DNA of 64,000 nt, from contig CAWKLX010000002.1 of assembly GCA_963850605.1 (NCBI GenBank), positions 310,001 through 374,000 on the forward strand, read 5' to 3'. A program made the translations under genes and the position numbers. This document shows, piece by piece, positions 1 through 8,105 of the stretch. The notes beneath the pieces were generated by a model. That model searched no databases. It was given only the letters and a program-made list of their open reading frames with translations, and was not told the DNA's origin. The stretch is from BOG-908 sp963850605 (GTDB taxonomy: Bacteria > Pseudomonadota > Alphaproteobacteria > Acetobacterales > Acetobacteraceae). Numbering within the stretch: position 1 is the stretch's first letter; each line of letters starts with the position of its first letter.

Positions 1-2
1 AC

Positions 3-518
3 CTGGATGGCGACGTGCTGGTGCGCCGGAGCCTGGCGCCGCTGTTCGAAGCCGATTTAGGCGGCCATCCGCTCGGCGCGCGCGTGGAGGCGCCGCGCCC
101 CGAAGTGGTGCGCGCGACCGCCCTGCATGGATTGGCGGAGGGCGGATACTTCAATTCGGGCGTGCTGCTGTTCGATTTGCTCGACCCGGGTTTGGCGGCG
201 GCGTTGGAACGATCGGCGGGTGTGGCCAACGATGATGGCGTGACGAAGATGTTTCATGACCAGTGCGCGCTGAACCTGGGGTTTCGCGACCGGTTCGCGC
301 GTTTGCCGGCGGTGTGGAACATGCCGGTGACCGAGCGCATGTCTTTGGCCGAGGTGCCGGACGATGCGGCCATACTGCATTTTCTGGAGCGGCCAAAACC
401 GTGGAGCGCCGCGTATGACGGGCCGTGCGGGGCGCTGTGGTCCGATAGCTGGGCGCGGACGGCCGACGTGATCGGGGCGGAGGCGGCCGTCGAACTGCTG
501 GAGATGGCGGGGGATTAG
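3..518 (+). CDS. Family 8 glycosyltransferase, C-terminal part (5' end outside window)
   Basis: The reading frame is open from the left edge, so the true start lies upstream. The first residues read LDGDVLV, the DxD-type metal and nucleotide-sugar binding motif of GT8 enzymes. GYFNSGVLLFDL, DQCALNLGF and a late ILHFLERPKPW follow, all in the order usual for lipopolysaccharide glucosyl/galactosyltransferases of this family. The enzyme should transfer a hexose from a nucleotide sugar to a surface glycan in the cytoplasm; donor and acceptor cannot be told. It ends with TAG and converges with what may be a gene remnant on the other strand. Confidence 0.8.
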   Translation: MDGDVLVRRSLAPLFEADLGGHPLGARVEAPRPEVVRATALHGLAEGGYFNSGVLLFDLLDPGLAAALERSAGVANDDGVTKMFHDQCALNLGFRDRFARLPAVWNMPVTERMSLAEVPDDAAILHFLERPKPWSAAYDGPCGALWSDSWARTADVIGAEAAVELLEMAGD

Positions 519-592
519 GCGAGGGCGATGCGTTTGAAGACGATGCCGTGGCCTTCGCGGCGCGAGACGCAGCCGGTGATGGCGCCGAGTAA
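515..592 (-). pseudogene. Possible C-terminal remnant of a lost gene
   Basis: On the minus strand a 25-codon open stretch ending in TAA (LLGAITGCVSRREGHGIVFK and six more residues) overlaps the glycosyltransferase stop. It has no start codon and meets a stop immediately upstream. Codon use looks coding and the composition suits a protein C-terminus, so it may be what remains after a deletion. The family is not recognised; chance is a real alternative. Confidence 0.22.
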
Positions 593-668
593 TTAGTGTC
601 GAAGATTGCGCAGTGCGCGAAGATGCAACCTATTCAGATTGAGGATGCGATCATTGCTCTCCCAAATC

Positions 669-947
669 TTATCGCGCAGCGGCTGTTGGGGTCGCTGGGG
701 TGCGGAGCACGTCGATGGTTTGCTGGTAAGCCTGAGCCGTACGCGATGCCACATCGCGAGCGAATTCGAGTTGGACAAAGTTCAGCGCGCGCACTTGGTG
801 GTGGTGCAAGTGTTGAAACGTGCTTGGGTCGAGAGCCAGAAGTGTCTGGTTCGTGACGCCGGCGCTAGTACCGCCGACTGGCGGTGATACAGGAGTGTTT
901 GGCGGTTCTGTATGCTTGTTATCCGGCTGGGGTGCTGCGTCGGTCAT
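669..947 (-). CDS. Small hypothetical protein (92 aa)
   Basis: The start ATG is preceded by AAGGA at about 8 nt, a good ribosome site. The first 35 residues are Pro/Thr/Ser-rich and probably disordered. Residues about 45-80 (HHHQVRALNFVQLEFARDV, then ASRTAQAYQQTIDVL) look like one amphipathic helix, loosely reminiscent of phasin-like proteins. A neighbouring frame carries a hydrophilic continuation (PQRPQQPLRDKIWESNDRIL) down to about 593, so the end may be frame-shifted. No family is recognised. It lies directly beyond the stop of the CadC-like gene's 3' neighbour space and is transcribed in the same direction as that gene. Confidence 0.45.
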   Translation of the reverse strand: MTDAAPQPDNKHTEPPNTPVSPPVGGTSAGVTNQTLLALDPSTFQHLHHHQVRALNFVQLEFARDVASRTAQAYQQTIDVLRTPATPTAAAR

Positions 948-974
948 GAAATAGTCCTTCGCTTGGTTCAGGGT

Positions 975-3164
975 CTAGGGTGTCCGCCTGTCCACGGATG
1001 GCAGGCCCGAAGCGGCCCAGGCCTCTTCACCGCCACGATACCACATTACATTCTGAAAGCCTGCTTTAACAAGTGCAATAGCCGCGTCGTAACTACGTCC
1101 TCCGAACGGACCATCACCCATGATTACGACACCGCGCCCCGCTTGCTCTGCGTCACGCGCTGCGGCCAACACAGCGGCCTGTTGATCTGCCCATGCATCT
1201 TGTGCCCATGTCCAAACCGCACCCGGGATGACCGATGCACCACTTCCTACATCAATGATTTGCGGCTTCGGAGGCGAGTTCTGATCGCCGCGTTCAACTA
1301 ACTGGCGAAGAAATAGGGTATCTATAACCGTTCCGCCTTGAAGTAGGCTCGGCGTTGGCTGGAAATCGCCCATTTGTTCGTGATACGTTGATGTTGAAAT
1401 CCCAAAGTCCTTATGTTCGTCCGCGAAGGCAGGCATTCCGGCGGCCTCCAACGCTCGCAAAAAAGCAACGTGCCCGGGCAGGCTTGCTGTGACTTTCGTT
1501 TCATATGAACCCAAGCGCCAGGCGGTCACGTTAGGCCAGATCTTAGCAAAGTGTTCGTACGAGAGGTGCGCCTTGGCCGTTTCTCCTGTAAGTTGCATTG
1601 CGGCAATGACACGGCTACGTCGCCACATTTCGGCATCTACAACTGATGGCTGATCTTCAGTATGCGCCAATCCAGCCCCTGCGCGATTAAGCCATTCAAG
1701 GGCGGCCCGAGGCTGGCCGAGAAGCAAATATGCTGTACCGATCATGTTTTGCCTGATTGGAACATCGGCTCCTAAAGGATCAAGCCTCGCCATCTCAAGT
1801 AGGTTAGACAACATCTCATCGATGTGGCCCAGCACGTGCGCGCACCGTGCAAGACCTACTCGTGCGCGCAACTCGTTTTGATCAAGTGTCAGCGCTTTCT
1901 GGAAAGTTGGTTCGGCTTCAGCACAACGGCCGTTCAACCACGACAGATAGCCGCTCGCGGTTAAAGCTTGAGGGGATTGGGGTGCTAGGTCGATCGCCCG
2001 CGTAATAGCCCATTTTGCGCGCTCATGGTCGATTGTCTCGTTCGGGTCTGGATCGTCGAAGTCTTTTATTTTTGTAGTTAGAACCCGACCCAATTCGGCC
2101 AAAGCGTCTGCATAGTTCGGCTCTATAGCCACTGCTCGTTCTAACAGGGACTGCGCGTCGCTTAGGCTGCCCAAAGTATAGACATGGTCCAACAAGGATC
2201 GAGCTCGCAAAAACAGATCGACCGCGTCGGGTTTGGTCGGGTGATCAGCAACCGACCTTGCACTGGCGACATCCACCAACGTAACGTTTAGCGCGCTCCC
2301 GATGTGATTGACGATCTGCGCCCGCGCCTCTCCCAGTTTGTCGCGCGGCACATCGAAGGCGTTGGCCCACAGATGTGCGCCGGTGGGGGCGTCGATGAGC
2401 TGGGCGTTGATGTGCAGGTTTTTTCCCTCCGCCATCAGGCTGCCTTCGAGCACGTAGCGCACGTCCAGCGCGCGGCCGATGTCGCCGGAGGGGACGGCGC
2501 GGCCTTTGTAGGAATCGGCGCTGGTGCGGGCGATGACAACGCTGCCGGGGATGTGGGAGAGGTCGGTGGTCAGGTCGTCGCTGATGGCGTCGGCCAGATA
2601 ATCCTGCTCGGGGTCGTGGCCCAGATTGCGGAACGGCAACACCACGATGGACAGGCGCGGGGCCACGTGCGGTGGGCCGAAAATCTGTTTTCGGCCCACG
2701 AAGAGAGCGCAGGCCAGCAGCGCCAGCAGGCCCATGGCCGCCGCCGGCCAACGGCGCGGGGTGCGCGCCGCGATCGGCACTGGCGTGGGCGGGGGCAGGA
2801 AGTGGGAGAGAGAGGCGCCGGGCAGTTCCGGCGGCAGGTCCGTCTCGTCCAGCACCTGGCCGACAAACCGATAGCCGCGGCCGGCGACGGTTGCGATCAT
2901 AGGCGGCTCGCCCAATGCGCGGCGCAGGGCGGAGATCTGGACGGCGAGCGTGTTGCCTTCCACCACCGTGCCGCGCCAGACATGCGACAGTATGTCGTCG
3001 CGCGAGACGACCGTGTCCCGCCGCTCGATCAGCATCTGCAATATGTCGAAGGCGCGGGAGCCGAGCGGGACGGGCGCCCCGTCCACGCTCAGGCAACGGC
3101 GGTCCGGTTCCAGCACGAAGCGGCCGAAACGATAGGCGCGCGCCATGGTGCCGACGTGGGCCAT
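975..3164 (-). CDS. CadC-like winged-helix membrane regulator with TPRs and a degenerate rhodanese domain
   Basis: The N-terminus is an OmpR/PhoB-type winged helix (YRFGRFVLEPDRRCLSVDG through VAGRGYRFVGQV, about residues 10-105). A Pro-rich linker and one transmembrane segment (AAAMGLLALLACALFVG) follow, then a periplasmic domain starting SIVVLPFRNLGHDPEQDYLA, typical of CadC/adenylate-cyclase-type regulators with tetratricopeptide repeats. The last 100 residues (QIIDVGSGASVIPGAVW to MWYRGGEEAWAASGLP) resemble a rhodanese domain, but the active-site Cys position reads MGDGPFGGRS, so sulfur transfer is unlikely. It is probably a one-component membrane sensor that binds DNA directly. The ATG at 3164 was chosen with AGGGAG 12 nt upstream; a GTG at 3197 is possible. 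The target is unknown. Confidence 0.75.
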   Translation of the reverse strand: MAHVGTMARAYRFGRFVLEPDRRCLSVDGAPVPLGSRAFDILQMLIERRDTVVSRDDILSHVWRGTVVEGNTLAVQISALRRALGEPPMIATVAGRGYRFVGQVLDETDLPPELPGASLSHFLPPPTPVPIAARTPRRWPAAAMGLLALLACALFVGRKQIFGPPHVAPRLSIVVLPFRNLGHDPEQDYLADAISDDLTTDLSHIPGSVVIARTSADSYKGRAVPSGDIGRALDVRYVLEGSLMAEGKNLHINAQLIDAPTGAHLWANAFDVPRDKLGEARAQIVNHIGSALNVTLVDVASARSVADHPTKPDAVDLFLRARSLLDHVYTLGSLSDAQSLLERAVAIEPNYADALAELGRVLTTKIKDFDDPDPNETIDHERAKWAITRAIDLAPQSPQALTASGYLSWLNGRCAEAEPTFQKALTLDQNELRARVGLARCAHVLGHIDEMLSNLLEMARLDPLGADVPIRQNMIGTAYLLLGQPRAALEWLNRAGAGLAHTEDQPSVVDAEMWRRSRVIAAMQLTGETAKAHLSYEHFAKIWPNVTAWRLGSYETKVTASLPGHVAFLRALEAAGMPAFADEHKDFGISTSTYHEQMGDFQPTPSLLQGGTVIDTLFLRQLVERGDQNSPPKPQIIDVGSGASVIPGAVWTWAQDAWADQQAAVLAAARDAEQAGRGVVIMGDGPFGGRSYDAAIALVKAGFQNVMWYRGGEEAWAASGLPSVDRRTP

Positions 3165-3260
3165 GCCGGGCGACGACTCCCTGATGATGTCGGCCACAAC
3201 CTAGACCTGGCTGCCCCGGACGCCAACAAACCAATTACGCGCATTTGGGGAAGGCAAGCA

Positions 3261-3354
3261 GTCCTTTTTTGAAAAAAGGACCAAAAAACTTTTTGTCAGT
3301 TGAGTCCGCGACAGCCTGACAAAAGTCTTTTGCTTCTTTTCTTCAGAAAAGAAG
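3261..3354. repeat. Dispersed hairpin element, copy 1 (complete), candidate terminator
   Basis: Three parts are seen. Hairpin B is at 3261-3281 (GTCCTTTTTT / AAAAAAGGAC). A central stem pairs CTTTTTGTCAG near 3289-3299 with CTGACAAAAG near 3316-3325 around a variable loop. Hairpin A is at 3333-3354 (CTTCTTTTCT / AGAAAAGAAG). Read leftward from the penicillin-binding protein stop at 3358, the central stem is followed by TTTTTTGG, the shape of an intrinsic terminator, before the CadC-like gene begins. Flank AAGGCAAGCA is shared with the copy at 35.3 kb. Confidence 0.8.
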
Positions 3355-3357
3355 GCC

Positions 3358-5208
3358 TTACCTTACTGCTACACCCGCGATCTGCCGAAACAAGGCCGCC
3401 GGCAATCCCCCGCCCATCACGCCCCGCATCGGCGCATCGTCGTCGCGCCCGATCCAGACGCCGATCAGCCGGCCGTCCACGCAGCCGATGAACCAGGCAT
3501 CCCGATTATCCTGGGTCGTGCCGGTCTTCCCGGCGACCATGTGCCCCGGCAGGGCGGCGGCCCGTCCAGTACCGTCGTGCACGACGGCCGCCATCATGCG
3601 GGCCATGCCGGCGGCGAGATCGGGGTCCACGGTGGCGCGCGTCTCGGGCGGGGCGACGGGCATGGGCTGGTGGTCGATGGTGAGCGCGGCCAGGCCGTGG
3701 GGGGAGACGACGCGGCCGCCGTTGAAGAAGGGGGCGTAGGCGGCGGTCAGCTCCAGCAGGCCGACCTCGCCGGTGCCCAGCGCCAGGGCGGGCACGTCCG
3801 GCAGGTGGTCGGCGATGCCCAGCCGGTGGGCCACGTCGGCTACGGCCTGGGGACCGCCGGCGCGCTGCATCAGGCGGACCGAGGCTGTGTTCAGGCTAAG
3901 CGCGAGCGCCTGGGTGAGCGTGACTTCACCGCGGAAACCCGGCTCGAAATCCTGTGGGCTCCAGTTCCCGATGCGCAGCGGCGCGTCCAGCACCGTGTCC
4001 TCCGGCCGCATGCCGTGTTCCAGGGCGGCCAGCCATACGAAGGGCTTGAAGGCGGAGCCTGGCTGGCGGCGCGCGGCGATGGCGCGGTTGAAGCCGCCGG
4101 GTTCGTAGGCGCGGCCGCCCACCAGCGCGCGCACCGCGCCGTCCGATGCGTCCAGCACCACCACGGCACCTTGGGTGGCGCCGGCGCGGGCGCCCGGACC
4201 GTCCAGCAGGGCGGCCAGGCGCGTTTCGGCCGCAGTCTGCACCCGCCGGTCGAGCGTGGCGCGTACCACTGCGTCCGACCCGTCCGGCACGGCCGATTGC
4301 GCGGCGGCGGCGGCCCAGTCGGCGAACCAGCCCCCGCCCTGGCGGTGGGTGGAGAAATGCATGTCGGCTGTGGCCTGGTCGGCTTGCGCCTGGTTGATGG
4401 CGTCGTTGGCCACCATGGCCGCCAGCACCTCCCGGCCGCGCGCGGCGGCGGCTTTGGGATCGGTGCGGGGGTTGAAGCGGGACGGGGCGCGCGGCAGCCC
4501 GGCGATGACGGCGGACTGCCACAGGTTCAGGCGGCGGGCGCTGACGCCGAAATAGATTTTCGAGGCTGCATCGACCCCCCAGGCACCTGACCCCAGGTAG
4601 ACGCGGTTCAGCCAGATTTCCAAAATCTCGGTTTTTGAGAAATGGCGCTCGAGCCAGAGGGTCAGCAGCACCTCCTGGACTTTCCGGCGGAGCGTGCGGG
4701 CGTTGCTGAGGAACAGGGTTTTGGCGACCTGCTGGGTGATGGTCGATCCGCCCTGCACAACGCGGCGGGCGAGCACGTCCACCACCAGCGCGCGCGCCAT
4801 GCCATAGAAATCGAGGCCGCCATGGGTCCAGAACCGCCTGTCTTCGACGGAGACGGCGGCGTCCGGCAGGAAGCGGGGCAGGTCGGGCAGGCGCAGCGCC
4901 TCGCCCACCACGTCGCCGTAGGTGGCGATTGTGGCGCCAGCGCGGTCCTGCAGCACCAGGCTGGGGCGGCGGACGGAGTCCAGCGCGTCTTCCGGGCGGG
5001 GCAGGTCGCGGGCGAACCAGGCCAGTGTGCCGGCGGCCAGCAGCAGGCCCCAGACACCCAGGATGATGGCGATGCGCACCAGCCGCCAGCGGATGCGGCG
5101 GCCGCGCGGTGCGGCCTGTGGCGGGGGCGTCGGCTGTCGAGCATCGCGCCAAACGGGTGCGGGCTCGCCGGTGGCGTGCCGGTCCTGGATGGCGGGGGCG
5201 CGATACAT
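3358..5208 (-). CDS. Class A penicillin-binding protein (transglycosylase/transpeptidase)
   Basis: This bifunctional peptidoglycan synthase of about 616 residues is anchored in the inner membrane by one helix (VRIAIILGVWGLLLAAGTLA, near residue 35). The GT51 domain shows SVEDRRFWTHGG with the catalytic Glu, GGSTITQQVAKTLFLSN and LNRVYLGSGAWGVDAASKIY. The transpeptidase domain has SAFK (catalytic Ser), SLN and KTGTTQDNRDAWFIG. It polymerises lipid II and cross-links glycan strands in the periplasm. Length and motif set fit the short PBP1 type seen in alphaproteobacteria. An in-frame ATG at 5322 would add 38 residues but would abut the divergent start at 5321, so 5208 is preferred; neither has a strong ribosome site. 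Confidence 0.92.
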   Translation of the reverse strand: MYRAPAIQDRHATGEPAPVWRDARQPTPPPQAAPRGRRIRWRLVRIAIILGVWGLLLAAGTLAWFARDLPRPEDALDSVRRPSLVLQDRAGATIATYGDVVGEALRLPDLPRFLPDAAVSVEDRRFWTHGGLDFYGMARALVVDVLARRVVQGGSTITQQVAKTLFLSNARTLRRKVQEVLLTLWLERHFSKTEILEIWLNRVYLGSGAWGVDAASKIYFGVSARRLNLWQSAVIAGLPRAPSRFNPRTDPKAAAARGREVLAAMVANDAINQAQADQATADMHFSTHRQGGGWFADWAAAAAQSAVPDGSDAVVRATLDRRVQTAAETRLAALLDGPGARAGATQGAVVVLDASDGAVRALVGGRAYEPGGFNRAIAARRQPGSAFKPFVWLAALEHGMRPEDTVLDAPLRIGNWSPQDFEPGFRGEVTLTQALALSLNTASVRLMQRAGGPQAVADVAHRLGIADHLPDVPALALGTGEVGLLELTAAYAPFFNGGRVVSPHGLAALTIDHQPMPVAPPETRATVDPDLAAGMARMMAAVVHDGTGRAAALPGHMVAGKTGTTQDNRDAWFIGCVDGRLIGVWIGRDDDAPMRGVMGGGLPAALFRQIAGVAVR

Positions 5209-5320
5209 CTGGGGCGAGTCTATCAGTGCGGCCGAACCGTGCGCTACACCCGGCGGTGGACGGTCGAGCACAACCGCAGGACGCTTGTTCGCTAAACGTT
5301 CACGGTTTAGCACGGGCGCC

Positions 5321-5518
5321 ATGTCACCGCTGCCGCCGCTTCCCTTGCCCGTGCCGTTCGACGAAGTGGCCGCCGTGCTGGAACACGCCGTGCGCCGATT
5401 GCCTGGCGGCCCGCCCGCGCTGATCGGCGTCAGCGCCCGCCATCTGGCCGAGGCGCTGGATCTGGCCGGGTTCCGGGTGGTGCGGGACCCGCCTTCCGGC
5501 CCGCAGCTGACGCTGTAG
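5321..5518 (+). CDS. Small hypothetical protein (65 aa)
   Basis: An acidic/hydrophobic protein with a Pro-rich start (MSPLPPLPLPVPFDEVAAVL) followed by two predicted helices (LIGVSARHLAEALDLAGF). It is divergent from the penicillin-binding protein and ends 7 nt before the next small gene, so the two are probably co-transcribed. Family not recognised. The composition, the tight spacing and the absence of a better gene on the other strand argue that it is real. Confidence 0.5.
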   Translation: MSPLPPLPLPVPFDEVAAVLEHAVRRLPGGPPALIGVSARHLAEALDLAGFRVVRDPPSGPQLTL

Positions 5519-5525
5519 CGCGGCC

Positions 5526-5828
5526 ATGCCGGACGGTGTTCACGACAGGGGGCGGCGCGAGACGCTGCTGCGGCTGCCCATCGGCGAGTTGGCCGCCTGG
5601 CATTTGATGGTGGCGTGCGATGCGTGCCGCGCGGAGCGGGCGGTGATGGTGCGCGACCTGGTGGCGCGGTTCGGGGCCGAGCAGCGTCTGGTGTTCCTGA
5701 TCCCCCGCCTGCGGTGCCGTGTGCCGGCCTGCCGCCGGCCGCCGACACAGGTGCGCCTGCGCAGCAAGTTTCCCGCCGCGATGGGTGGGCCGGCCATGGT
5801 GGAGGTGGTGCTGAAAGGGAAGCGGTAG
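5526..5828 (+). CDS. Hypothetical protein with four-Cys putative zinc site (100 aa)
   Basis: The protein carries CDAC in the first half and CRVPAC about 30 residues later, spacing that suits a structural zinc site. Between them lies an Arg-rich helix (MVRDLVARFGAEQRLVFLIP). It follows the 65-residue gene by 7 nt. I do not recognise a named family. The Cys pairs suggest a small zinc-ribbon-like or regulatory protein rather than an enzyme. Confidence 0.6.
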   Translation: MPDGVHDRGRRETLLRLPIGELAAWHLMVACDACRAERAVMVRDLVARFGAEQRLVFLIPRLRCRVPACRRPPTQVRLRSKFPAAMGGPAMVEVVLKGKR

Positions 5829-5934
5829 GCGTGGCCGGTGTGCGGGCGGTGTGGGCGCCAGGCTGGACGAGGGGCGGGTGTGGCGGTTAACAGCGTGCAC
5901 CCGGGCCGCGCCCGGCGGAGGAGGCGGAGAAAAA

Positions 5935-6312
5935 ATGTTCTCGCATGTGATGATCGGCTCCAACGATCTGGAGCGCTCGAAGAAGTTCTACGACGCAACG
6001 CTGGGGGCGCTGGGCGTGGGTGCGCCGATGATGGACGGAAACCGTATGTTCTATATGAGCAAGGGCGGTGCGTTCTCGGTGACGATGCCGATCAACGGGC
6101 AGCCGGCGACCGCGCCCAATGGCGGCACGATCGGGTTTGCCGCCAGTTCGCCAGAGCAGGCCGATGCGTGGCACAAAGCCGGGTTGGCGAATGGCGGCAC
6201 GGATTGCGAGGACCCGCCCGGCGTGCGCGAAGGCGCGCTCGGAAAATTGTATCTGGCTTATCTGCGCGATCCGGATGGCAACAAGCTGTGCGTGCTGCAC
6301 CGGATGACATAG
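5935..6312 (+). CDS. VOC-superfamily (glyoxalase-fold) protein
   Basis: A single-domain vicinal-oxygen-chelate protein of 125 residues. It begins MFSHVMIGSNDLERSKKFYD, the usual first strand and helix, and closes with YLAYLRDPDGNKLCVLH, where the final strand supplies a metal-ligand position. Such proteins include glyoxalases, dioxygenases and resistance proteins; the substrate here cannot be assigned. The ATG follows GGAGGAGGCGGAG, an excellent ribosome site, so the longer upstream reading is rejected. It stands alone, with no co-directional neighbour close downstream. Confidence 0.8.
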   Translation: MFSHVMIGSNDLERSKKFYDATLGALGVGAPMMDGNRMFYMSKGGAFSVTMPINGQPATAPNGGTIGFAASSPEQADAWHKAGLANGGTDCEDPPGVREGALGKLYLAYLRDPDGNKLCVLHRMT

Positions 6313-6566
6313 AGACCGTCCGATAATGCTCCTACGCTGGTCATCCGTCACGCGACCGCGTGCTCCGCACGACACGGCTTTCTGCAGCTGCGCCGAGGCT
6401 CACGGACCATTAACGTCCGCTCCGCTGCGGTTCTCGAGAGCGTCGTGCGACGGCACGTTGGCGCGTGAGCCGGGCGGCGCCTTGCGGCGCATCTGACTCA
6501 GCGTAGCGCATCTTCGGACAATATCTGACCCGACTTTTCGCGGGTATCTGACCCGTGGGGAGCTTG
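6313..6566. other. Intergenic region with an exact 11-bp direct repeat
   Basis: There is no gene in this stretch. It holds a GC hairpin (GGCGCCTTGCGGCGC region near 6476-6490). TATCTGACCCG occurs twice, at 6522-6532 and 6545-6555, with a related CATCTGACTCA at 6490. Such repeated termini next to a tRNA gene may be the scar of a mobile element, but no transposase is present. Confidence 0.5.
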
Positions 6567-6647
6567 GCCCGCCTGGCGAAATGGTAAACGCAGCGGACTT
6601 AAAATCCGCAGCCTTCGGGCATACCGGTTCAAGTCCGGTGGCGGGCA
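6567..6647 (+). tRNA. tRNA-Leu (anticodon UAA)
   Basis: The acceptor arms GCCCGCC and GGCGGGC pair perfectly with discriminator A. The anticodon stem GCGGA/TCCGC encloses the loop CTTAAAA, giving anticodon TAA for leucine UUA codons. The variable arm AGCCTTCGGGCAT is long, as in class II tRNAs, and the T arm CCGGTTCAAGTCCGG is canonical. No CCA is encoded. A T5 run directly after the gene may end transcription. Confidence 0.96.
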
Positions 6648-6657
6648 TTTTTCGGCG

Positions 6658-7935
6658 TTATGGAACCAGGCGGAACACCGATCCGGCGAAGTAGCGCAAA
6701 TCCTGGAACGTGGTGCCGAGCAGGGCGCCGTACGCATCCATGACCAAGCCGCCGTTCGGCTGGATGTTTTGTGTTCCGGTCAGCAGGAATTTGAACGTGT
6801 GCAGCTTGGTCAGGGCCCAGGGCAGGTGGCCGTCGGCGTTCGGCTGAACGTGGAATACCGTGCCCTGGTTGTAGGAACCGCCCAGGAAGGTGGTGCCGTA
6901 GAAGCCGCCATGGTGGTCGGGGGTCAGGTTGCCGATCGGCATCACGCCGTCCAGGCCCGAAAATTGATATAATGTCTGCCCGGTCCAGTGCGACGAGCCG
7001 TTCGCCGGCGGTGCGACCCGGAAGATGGTGCCGGCATCGCGTGCCTCGTAGCCGCTTGTCATGCCGTAAAGCGCGCCGTCCGGTCCGGGGACGAGGCCGC
7101 TGAACGGCGTCGCGTTGGGGGCCTGGAATTCGTACAGTTCCTGCGTGGTCCATTTGGTTTGGCCAGGGGCGGGCGGGGTGACGCTGAACACGGTGCCATA
7201 GCCGCTGAGGCCGCCGAAACTGTCGGTGCCGTACAGCACGCCGTTTGCGTCGCGGTACAGGGTGGAGAACGGGGTGGAACCGGCGCGCGGTTTGGCGCCA
7301 AAGGAGGAGAGTTTTTCGAACGCCCACGCGCCCTGACCGGCGGGCGCCGGGGGCGTGAGCTTGAACACCGTGCCGGCGCCGTTGCTGTTGGGGCCTTCGC
7401 CGCCAAATGTGGTGGAGCCGTACAGCGCGCCGGTCTCGTCGGCTACCAGTCCGGAGGTGGGCTCGACACCGTCGCGGCCCGCGTTGCCGATGCCGAAGTG
7501 CCAGATTTGGGCGTAAGTCCAAGCGCCACCTTGCGCGCCGGGCGGGGCGAGCTTGAACACCGAGCCGAACAGGGTGCGGTTGTTCGGGCCGCCGTACGTT
7601 GTGCCATAGAGCGCGCCGTCCCTGCCCACGAGCAGCGTTCCGTCGGGCTCCTCGCCTTCCGGCCCATGAAAGCGCCAGAGCGTCGTTTCGTGCCATTTTG
7701 TATCGCTGGCGGCGGGCGGGGTCAGCATGAACACGGTGCCCCCATAGGCGTTCCGGTTTCCGCAGAGGCTGGTCACGCCGTAGAACTCGCCGTGCCGGCC
7801 AGCGGTCAGCCCGGCATTGGGCAGGCAGCCGGAGCTTCCGTCGGTGAACTGGTAGATTGTCTGGTAGTTCGGCGCGGCAGCGGCATGATGAATGCCGGCG
7901 GCGCAGAAGAGCAAGGCCATGGCTGCTGTTCGCAT
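6658..7935 (-). CDS. Secreted GloVer-type tandem-repeat protein
   Basis: The protein has a signal peptide (MRTAAMALLFCAAGIHHAAA) and then at least seven repeats of about 50 residues. Each has the pattern LYGTTxxGG...GTVFxLTPP...LYxF. This matches the repeats of choice-of-anchor GloVer-containing proteins, which probably fold as a beta-propeller and lie outside the cytoplasm. No enzymatic motif is visible and the function is unknown. The ATG at 7935 was chosen because it starts directly at the signal peptide; the 15 residues upstream in frame do not look like protein. Its stop is 11 nt from the tRNA 3' end, converging with it. Confidence 0.8.
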   Translation of the reverse strand: MRTAAMALLFCAAGIHHAAAAPNYQTIYQFTDGSSGCLPNAGLTAGRHGEFYGVTSLCGNRNAYGGTVFMLTPPAASDTKWHETTLWRFHGPEGEEPDGTLLVGRDGALYGTTYGGPNNRTLFGSVFKLAPPGAQGGAWTYAQIWHFGIGNAGRDGVEPTSGLVADETGALYGSTTFGGEGPNSNGAGTVFKLTPPAPAGQGAWAFEKLSSFGAKPRAGSTPFSTLYRDANGVLYGTDSFGGLSGYGTVFSVTPPAPGQTKWTTQELYEFQAPNATPFSGLVPGPDGALYGMTSGYEARDAGTIFRVAPPANGSSHWTGQTLYQFSGLDGVMPIGNLTPDHHGGFYGTTFLGGSYNQGTVFHVQPNADGHLPWALTKLHTFKFLLTGTQNIQPNGGLVMDAYGALLGTTFQDLRYFAGSVFRLVP

Positions 7936-8042
7936 GTGGCACCGTGCTGTGTGTGGAATAACCGTAAGCGCGGTCGCCACGAAGGCGCAACGCGCGCCCG
8001 CCTAGGTCACAAAAACATCATGGTAACGAAAGCGAAATAGAA

Positions 8043-8077
8043 AAAAGTCTTTTGCTTCTTTTCTTCAGAAAAGAAGA
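8043..8077. repeat. Dispersed hairpin element, copy 2 (hairpin A only)
   Basis: Hairpin A (CTTCTTTTCT / AGAAAAGAAG, 8056-8077) is preceded by AAAAAAGTCTTTTG. Read leftward from the oxygenase stop at 8106 it gives the hairpin, CAAAAGAC and then T6, so it can serve as that gene's terminator. It is identical in the stem to copies 1, 3 and 6. Confidence 0.75.
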
Positions 8078-8105
8078 TTCTTCACGCGTCAGAAGTAAGC
8101 AGCCA

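Noticed and set aside
2304..3272. Long rightward frame opposite the CadC-like gene, and similar frames opposite priA, lptD, ptsI and the tss genes
   Set aside because: High GC leaves antisense frames open; these lack ribosome sites and family features, and the opposite strand has clear domains.
3300..3491. Small frames with LLLFFRKE or SEEKKQKTF peptides (also near 8052, 35341, 36974)
   Set aside because: They are translations of the dispersed hairpin elements; their recurrence shows the DNA repeat, not a protein family.
5209..5748. 180-codon N-terminal extension of the penicillin-binding protein
   Set aside because: It is antisense to two small rightward genes and has no family similarity; PBP starts lie shortly before the membrane helix.
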